In this document: one piece after another, positions 1 to 3,917 of the stretch
Position numbering within the stretch: position 1 is the stretch's first letter
Layout of the letters: every line of letters starts with the position of its first letter
Assembly (NCBI GenBank): GCA_001805375.1
Contig: MHFY01000065.1
Span: forward strand, 349-6,630
Source of the DNA: Omnitrophica WOR_2 bacterium GWA2_47_8
GTDB lineage: Bacteria > Omnitrophota > Gorgyraeia > Zapsychrales > GWA2-47-8
Direction: 5' to 3'
Length of the DNA: 6,282 nt
Position numbers and translations under genes: made by a program
The notes under the pieces: model-generated
Seen by the model: only the letters and a program-made list of their open reading frames with translations
What the model was told of the DNA's origin: nothing
Databases searched by the model: none

Positions 1-1267
1 GATTTTGGCCAAGGCGTCAGGCCAAAAGTCGGTTCGTGTCCGAGACATCATTGAACCAAGGGTGGATTTGGCCATGTCCCATGAAAACTCAGCTCTCGTC
101 ATTGACCGATTCTTGGGAATCTATAAGGGAACCGGCTTGTCGGCGAAGGTTTGGGACGCGCAAAAAATCGCGATCATTTTTGACCACCGTGTCCCGGCAG
201 AAAGTAAGAAGACGGCCACCAACCAGCATTTCATCCGTCAATTTGTAAACGAGCACGAGATATCGAAATTTCATGATATTCGAGGTGATATAGGAGGCAT
301 ATGCCATCAAATCATGGCTGAATATGGTTATGTTAAACCGGGCGACGTGGTCGTAGGGGCTGATAGCCACACCACAAGTCATGGAGCCTTCGGTGCTTTC
401 TCATTCGGAATTGGGGCGACCGAGATGGCATGTGTATGGGCGCTGGGGTCTGTTTTAAATGTAGAGGTCCCTTCGACCATCAAGATCATTGTAAACGGTC
501 AATTCAATACCTTCGTGTCGCCCAAGGATTTGATCTTGCACATCATCGGAAAACTCACATCAAGCGGCGCGACCTTCCGCGTCATTGAGTTTCATGGGAA
601 GACCATTAAGGCCATGGACATGAGCGGTCGTCTGACTCTTTGCAACATGACAGTTGAATCGGGCGCAACTTCCGGAATTGTTCCCGCCGATGAGGTAACC
701 ATCCGCTACTTGAAAGATGCGGGTTGCGACAAAGACATCCACCCTGTTCTTCCAGATGATGACGCAAGATACGATCAGGTTTTGGAAATCGATGTCTCAA
801 AACTTTCCCCGCAGGTTGCTTGCCCTGATTCGGTCGACAATGTTAAATCAGTTAATGAAGTTGAAGGAGTGCTTATCGACCAAATCGTCATTGGGTCGTG
901 CACCAATGGTCGTTTAGATGATTTACGCATAGCGGCTGAAATCCTTCGGGGAAAAAAGGTCGCAAGAAATACGCGCGTCCTCATTTTTCCTGCGTCAGCT
1001 AAAGTTTATCAAGAGGCCCTTGCATTAGGATATTTTCAGGATCTCACAAAGGCAGGTGCTGTTATCATGAATCCGGGGTGCGGCTGTTGTTTGGGAGTTC
1101 ATCAGGGCGCGCTCGGTGACGGGGAAAAAGCGCTTTCAACAACCAATCGAAATTTTAAGGGGAGAATGGGAAATCCTAATTCGGAAGTATTCTTATGTTC
1201 ACCCGCAATAGCCGCATACAGCGCGATTACGGGGAAAATTACCATTCCCAAAAAAAGGCTGATATGA
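1..1267 (+). CDS. leuC: LeuC-type large subunit of 3-isopropylmalate dehydratase / homoaconitase family (5' partial)
   Basis: Large, iron-sulfur-bearing subunit of a two-subunit cytoplasmic hydro-lyase. In leucine synthesis the family isomerises 2- to 3-isopropylmalate; homoaconitase and 2,3-dimethylmalate dehydratase share the fold. The reading frame is open at the left edge. The upstream codon encodes Ile, giving the usual N-terminal ILAKASG, so the TTG at 5 is an internal Leu codon and only a few residues are missing. Visible from codon 5 (420 residues, normal for the short archaeal-type LeuC): VGADSHTTSHG about residues 117-127, IGSCTNGR with cluster Cys299, and NPGCGCCLG with cluster Cys359 and Cys362. 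An additional Cys361 occupies the position that is usually Pro or Ala. The stop at 1265-1267 overlaps the next start (ATGA), so the two subunits are probably translationally coupled. Substrate identity is less certain than family; the leuC symbol is by family only. Confidence 0.9.
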   Translation, partial: ILAKASGQKSVRVRDIIEPRVDLAMSHENSALVIDRFLGIYKGTGLSAKVWDAQKIAIIFDHRVPAESKKTATNQHFIRQFVNEHEISKFHDIRGDIGGICHQIMAEYGYVKPGDVVVGADSHTTSHGAFGAFSFGIGATEMACVWALGSVLNVEVPSTIKIIVNGQFNTFVSPKDLILHIIGKLTSSGATFRVIEFHGKTIKAMDMSGRLTLCNMTVESGATSGIVPADEVTIRYLKDAGCDKDIHPVLPDDDARYDQVLEIDVSKLSPQVACPDSVDNVKSVNEVEGVLIDQIVIGSCTNGRLDDLRIAAEILRGKKVARNTRVLIFPASAKVYQEALALGYFQDLTKAGAVIMNPGCGCCLGVHQGALGDGEKALSTTNRNFKGRMGNPNSEVFLCSPAIAAYSAITGKITIPKKRLI

Positions 1268-1779
1268 AAAAGGTCGTCTACCAGTTAGGGGATCACATCT
1301 CGACTGACGTCATCTATCCGGGCCGGTATATGGCGACGGTGCTCCCAAACGAAACGCCTCAATATGCGTTTGCTGACGATCCCGATTTCAACACCCGCCT
1401 TAAAAATAAACTGATCCCTGCAGGGTGTGTAATTGTTGCGGGCGAGAATTTTGGTTGCGGCTCCTCCCGCGAGCAAGCTGTGTCAACGTTGAAAGGCTAT
1501 GAGTTCACGATTGTCGCGAAAAGTTTCGCTCGAATCTTCCTGCAAAATGCCATCAATGTGGGTTTGAACGTGATCATCTGTCCGACCATTGCTGCAAAAG
1601 AAGATGATGAATTCGAAATTTCCCCCGCGGCGATCAAAAATTTGACGGACAGAAAATGTTTTCCCGTCACCCCCTTACCAAAAGCTGCTCAAAAAATTTT
1701 GGATTCCGGCGGATTGATCCCTTACGCAAGACAGAGGTTGATTCATTCTGAAAAGTTTGGAAAGACTGTTTCTCTTTAG
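1264..1779 (+). CDS. leuD: LeuD-type small subunit of 3-isopropylmalate dehydratase / homoaconitase family
   Basis: Swivel-domain small subunit that completes the active site of the preceding large subunit; 171 residues, normal for this short form. The ATG at 1264 is chosen because the family N-terminus (MKKVVYQLGDHISTDVIYPG) begins there, with AAGG (1255-1258) five bases upstream; an in-frame ATG at 1195 lies inside the large-subunit gene and adds unrelated residues. Visible landmarks are GDHISTDVIYPGRY (about residues 9-22), GENFGCGSSREQA (about 60-72) and AKSFARIFLQNAINVGL (about 82-98). Two places differ from ordinary isopropylmalate isomerases as I know them: the specificity loop after GRY reads MAT, where characterised archaeal enzymes have LVY (isopropylmalate) or LRT (homoaconitate), and the Ser-Arg-Glu motif is followed by Gln rather than the frequent His. 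The fold assignment is firm and the substrate is inferred. No leuB follows; the next block is respiratory. Confidence 0.88.
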   Translation: MKKVVYQLGDHISTDVIYPGRYMATVLPNETPQYAFADDPDFNTRLKNKLIPAGCVIVAGENFGCGSSREQAVSTLKGYEFTIVAKSFARIFLQNAINVGLNVIICPTIAAKEDDEFEISPAAIKNLTDRKCFPVTPLPKAAQKILDSGGLIPYARQRLIHSEKFGKTVSL

Positions 1780-1800
1780 ATCCCCCGGTCTATCCAAAAG

Positions 1801-1816
1801 GTTGATTAAGATCAAC
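1801..1816. promoter_or_regulatory. Perfect FNR/DNR-type operator palindrome
   Basis: The sequence GTTGAT-TAAG-ATCAAC is a 16-base perfect inverted repeat. Its core (1802-1815) matches the consensus TTGAT-N4-ATCAA bound by FNR, ANR, DNR and related Crp-superfamily activators. It sits 21 bases after the leuD stop and before the sensor-fold/cytochrome/molybdoenzyme block, where anaerobic or nitrogen-oxide control would make sense. Centre is at 1808.5. An activator at -41.5 would place transcription start near 1850, but no convincing -10 hexamer is seen there, so promoter geometry is unresolved. The site match is seen directly; the regulator and the direction of control are inferred. Confidence 0.72.
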
Positions 1817-1823
1817 TTTATTC

Positions 1824-2258
1824 ATGACCCGGCGCATGGCTTTTTTTGTTCATTTCGGCGATCTTCTTATTGTGAGCCAAGTCCATATAAAAATCTCGTT
1901 GGATGCATTTAAAAAATATGCTGTCCCGTTGGTGCTGGCAGAAGAACACTTGGACTATAAATCCGGACAAGTCGTTTTTTATGAAAGGCACAAGCCCTAC
2001 GGCATCTATGTGTTAAGGAAAGGCCGCATTCGGTTGTTTACAAAAGAGAATGGTGTCGAGAAACTGCTGCGGATTGTCGTGCCGGGGTCCATTTTCGGCG
2101 CAGACGAAGTGTGTGGGCGGCGGCCCTTTGAATTTGGGGCTAAAGCTGAAACAGATGTTTCGGTTATTTTTTTTGGAGAGTCTGTTTTTGAAGAAACTGC
2201 GTCTCTGTTCGGAGCAGGCAAGAGAAAGTTTGGGAAAGGAGGAAAGAAAAAGCCATGA
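1824..2258 (+). CDS. Single-domain cyclic-nucleotide-binding-fold (Crp/FNR sensor-type) protein lacking a helix-turn-helix
   Basis: The 144-residue product contains the beta-roll of the Crp/FNR effector domain: YKSGQVVFYERHKPYGIYVL (about 45-64), then RKGRIRLF, a LLRIVVPGSIFGADE turn (about 81-95), and a final strand TDVSVIFFGESVFEE. The dimerisation helix is at best a remnant and there is no DNA-binding domain; the C-terminus is a short basic tail whose codons double as the next gene's ribosome-binding site. By alignment with E. coli Crp, the phosphate-binding Glu and Arg are replaced (FGA rather than FGE; no Arg-Ser), so cAMP binding is unlikely and the sequence looks more FNR/DNR-like. One Cys only, so no FNR-type cluster is evident. 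The start is uncertain: ATG 1824, ATG 1836 and GTG 1872 are in frame and none has a clear Shine-Dalgarno. GTG 1872 gives a 128-residue protein with a Crp-like N-terminal length and leaves room for a promoter. Its stop overlaps the next start (ATGA). Role unknown; sensing or accessory to the adjacent respiratory genes is inference. Confidence 0.72.
   Translation: MTRRMAFFVHFGDLLIVSQVHIKISLDAFKKYAVPLVLAEEHLDYKSGQVVFYERHKPYGIYVLRKGRIRLFTKENGVEKLLRIVVPGSIFGADEVCGRRPFEFGAKAETDVSVIFFGESVFEETASLFGAGKRKFGKGGKKKP
2237..2242 (+). promoter_or_regulatory. Shine-Dalgarno of the triheme cytochrome gene
   Basis: A full AGGAGG lies 12 bases before ATG 2255, inside the 3' end of the preceding coding region. 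It supports this start. The ATGA overlap also suggests coupled translation of the sensor-fold protein and the cytochrome. Confidence 0.7.
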
Positions 2259-3889
2259 GTCTCACAAAACACATAATCGAGCGATTGAAAATCACTCTAT
2301 TTTTTACGATTTTACCGGGTTGTTTATTACTTGTCCTGCTTCCTTTCCCTTATTTTCTTCGTGCCGAGGCGGAGTCCGGCCAGGTCGTTTCAACTCAGCC
2401 TTCATTGACAAAAGCTCTATTTGAGAGAGGTAAAATACTTTATGAAAAACAATGCTCTTCCTGTCATGGTTTAACCGGAGCGGGAGATGGGAAGGCCGCC
2501 TATCTCTTATACCCCAAGCCGAGGAATTTTACACGCGGAGAATTCCGTATGATTTCGTCCTCAGAGACGCAACCGACCGATGGCGATCTTTTTAAAGCCA
2601 TCTCACGCGGCATGCCGGGTTCTTCCATGCCTTCCTGGGAGCATCTCCCTGGCGAAGATCGTTGGGCGCTTGTTTACTATGTCCGCTATCTTGCGGAATT
2701 AGGAAAGCAAGTGGAAAATGGGAAAATCAAACCGGAAACATTGAAGAAAGATTTAGGATGGGAACAAAAAAAAGATTTAGCAGTGTCGAAATTAGATCCC
2801 GAAAATGTCATTCACCCTCAAATGCCGCAGATGACTCCGGAGAGCCTCCCTCGTGGCCGAGACCTGTTTGTAAAGGGGTGTGTCTCATGCCATGGATTGC
2901 AAGGCAGGGGGGATGGCAAAATGATGATGAAGGATTCTTTCGGTATTCCTATCCGTCCCAGGGATCTGACCGCAGGTATTTTTAAGGGAGAGTCAACGCC
3001 CGGGGCACTTTATCTCCGGATCGCTCTGGGTTTGCCGGGTTCTCCCATGCCAAGCTATAAGGATGCTTTTACGGAAGAACAGATCTGGGATTTGGTACAT
3101 TACATCCGCACCCTGCCCGAGGACGGAAAAATGGATAAAGCGATGATGTCCCGTCACTTCATAAAAGCACAGAAAATGGAAGGAAGCGACTTAGCCCCCG
3201 GCTCATCGGATTGGGGGCTTGTTCAAGGACCGGAGATCAATTTAATGCCTCTATGGTGGCGAGACGACCGGGTGGAGTCGGTCGAAGTAAAAGCCGCCCA
3301 TGACGGCACAAATTTATATCTTCAACTTTCCTGGGCAGATCAAACAAAGGATGACCAGGCAGGCGCTGTGACGGACTTTTCCGACGGCGCAGCAGTTCAA
3401 TTCTCAAAAGATGCAGACCCGCCTCTTTTTGCCATGGGAAGTACGGATCAAGCCGTCAGTTTTTGGCATTGGAAAGCCGTTTGGGAAAATGCAGTTGATC
3501 CGGAAGAAATGATTCAAAAGCGTTATCCTGATTTCGTGCATGCGACGCCCCCCAAGGAGCTGTTTCCTCAATTTTTGTCAGGCCAAGATTCAGGCAATCC
3601 TGTTTCCAATTTAGATCCAAAACGGGGAGCTGAAGAGGGGCAGTCAAAAGGAATCGGCAGTTATACCGCTAATAAAATTAAGGCGGAAGCTGTTGAAGGC
3701 CATAGTCTTTGGAAAGAGCAGCGCTGGCATGTTGTTTTTAAGCGCGAATTAAAAGTAAAAGATTCGGATCGGATTGAGTTCAACCAGGGAAAACCCATCC
3801 ATATTGCGTTTGCCGTTTGGGATGGTTCCAAACAGGATCGCAATGGACAGAAGATGATTTCTATTTGGAACGAGCTAACGGTGGAATAA
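2255..3889 (+). CDS. Exported triheme cytochrome: two c-type haem domains fused to an ethylbenzene-dehydrogenase-gamma/NxrC-like haem-b domain
   Basis: Predicted periplasmic electron-transfer subunit, 544 residues. Residues 1-39 form a Sec signal (basic start, hydrophobic 13-35, likely cleavage after AEA at 37-39). Domain c1, about 52-150, has CSSCH (Cys67, Cys70, His71) and GMPGSSMPSW with probable distal ligand Met125. Domain c2, about 196-287, has CVSCH (Cys209, Cys212, His213) and GLPGSPMPSY with probable ligand Met265. Residues about 325-544 match the haem-b-binding gamma subunits of type II DMSO reductase enzymes (EbdC, DdhC, ClrC, NarI-less NxrC): an LMPLWWRDDRVESVEVKAAH block, SDGAAVQF, FAMG with candidate haem-b ligand Met394, SFWHWKA, and a C-terminal FAVWDGSK...NGQK block where a Lys (for example 526) could be the other ligand. 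There is no further membrane segment. It lies 28 bases before the molybdoenzyme alpha gene, so it is probably that enzyme's gamma subunit, or a relay from gamma-type haem b to soluble acceptors. The fusion is the unusual part. The domain calls are strong and the partner is inferred. Confidence 0.88.
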   Translation: MSLTKHIIERLKITLFFTILPGCLLLVLLPFPYFLRAEAESGQVVSTQPSLTKALFERGKILYEKQCSSCHGLTGAGDGKAAYLLYPKPRNFTRGEFRMISSSETQPTDGDLFKAISRGMPGSSMPSWEHLPGEDRWALVYYVRYLAELGKQVENGKIKPETLKKDLGWEQKKDLAVSKLDPENVIHPQMPQMTPESLPRGRDLFVKGCVSCHGLQGRGDGKMMMKDSFGIPIRPRDLTAGIFKGESTPGALYLRIALGLPGSPMPSYKDAFTEEQIWDLVHYIRTLPEDGKMDKAMMSRHFIKAQKMEGSDLAPGSSDWGLVQGPEINLMPLWWRDDRVESVEVKAAHDGTNLYLQLSWADQTKDDQAGAVTDFSDGAAVQFSKDADPPLFAMGSTDQAVSFWHWKAVWENAVDPEEMIQKRYPDFVHATPPKELFPQFLSGQDSGNPVSNLDPKRGAEEGQSKGIGSYTANKIKAEAVEGHSLWKEQRWHVVFKRELKVKDSDRIEFNQGKPIHIAFAVWDGSKQDRNGQKMISIWNELTVE

Positions 3890-3901
3890 AGTCGCATCGA
3901 G

Positions 3902-3908
3902 AGGGGAG
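3902..3908 (+). promoter_or_regulatory. Shine-Dalgarno of the molybdoenzyme alpha gene
   Basis: AGGGGAG, ending nine bases before ATG 3918, is a good ribosome-binding site in the 28-base gap after the cytochrome stop codon. It supports this start, which also places an export signal at the extreme N-terminus. No terminator or promoter is visible in the gap, consistent with co-transcription. Confidence 0.65.
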
Positions 3909-3917
3909 AAGAACGTA

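Noticed and set aside
5..7. TTG at 5 as the start codon of the LeuC-type gene
   Set aside because: The preceding codon continues the conserved family N-terminus (I-LAKASG), so the gene begins upstream of the window and this TTG is an internal leucine.
1195..1263. N-terminal extension of the LeuD-type protein from ATG 1195
   Set aside because: These codons lie inside the large-subunit gene in another frame and encode no LeuD-like sequence; ATG 1264 has a ribosome-binding site and matches the family start.
1797..1822. Stem-loop after leuD as a rho-independent terminator
   Set aside because: The stem is AT-rich with a TAAG loop and no following T-run; the perfect FNR consensus explains the symmetry better.
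2167..2174. Run of eight T as a frameshift that breaks a full-length Crp/FNR regulator
   Set aside because: The frame after the run still reads as the expected final beta-roll strand, and the next gene follows by an ATGA overlap; neither other frame shows a helix-turn-helix before the next gene begins.
2315..2325. LPGC near residue 23 of the cytochrome as a lipoprotein signal
   Set aside because: The hydrophobic stretch continues well past the Cys, and a better Sec cleavage site (AEA) occurs at residues 37-39.
2050..2424. Plus-strand frame at 2050-2424 as a separate gene
   Set aside because: It overlaps the sensor-fold protein and the cytochrome signal peptide in a different frame, and both of those have clear family features.
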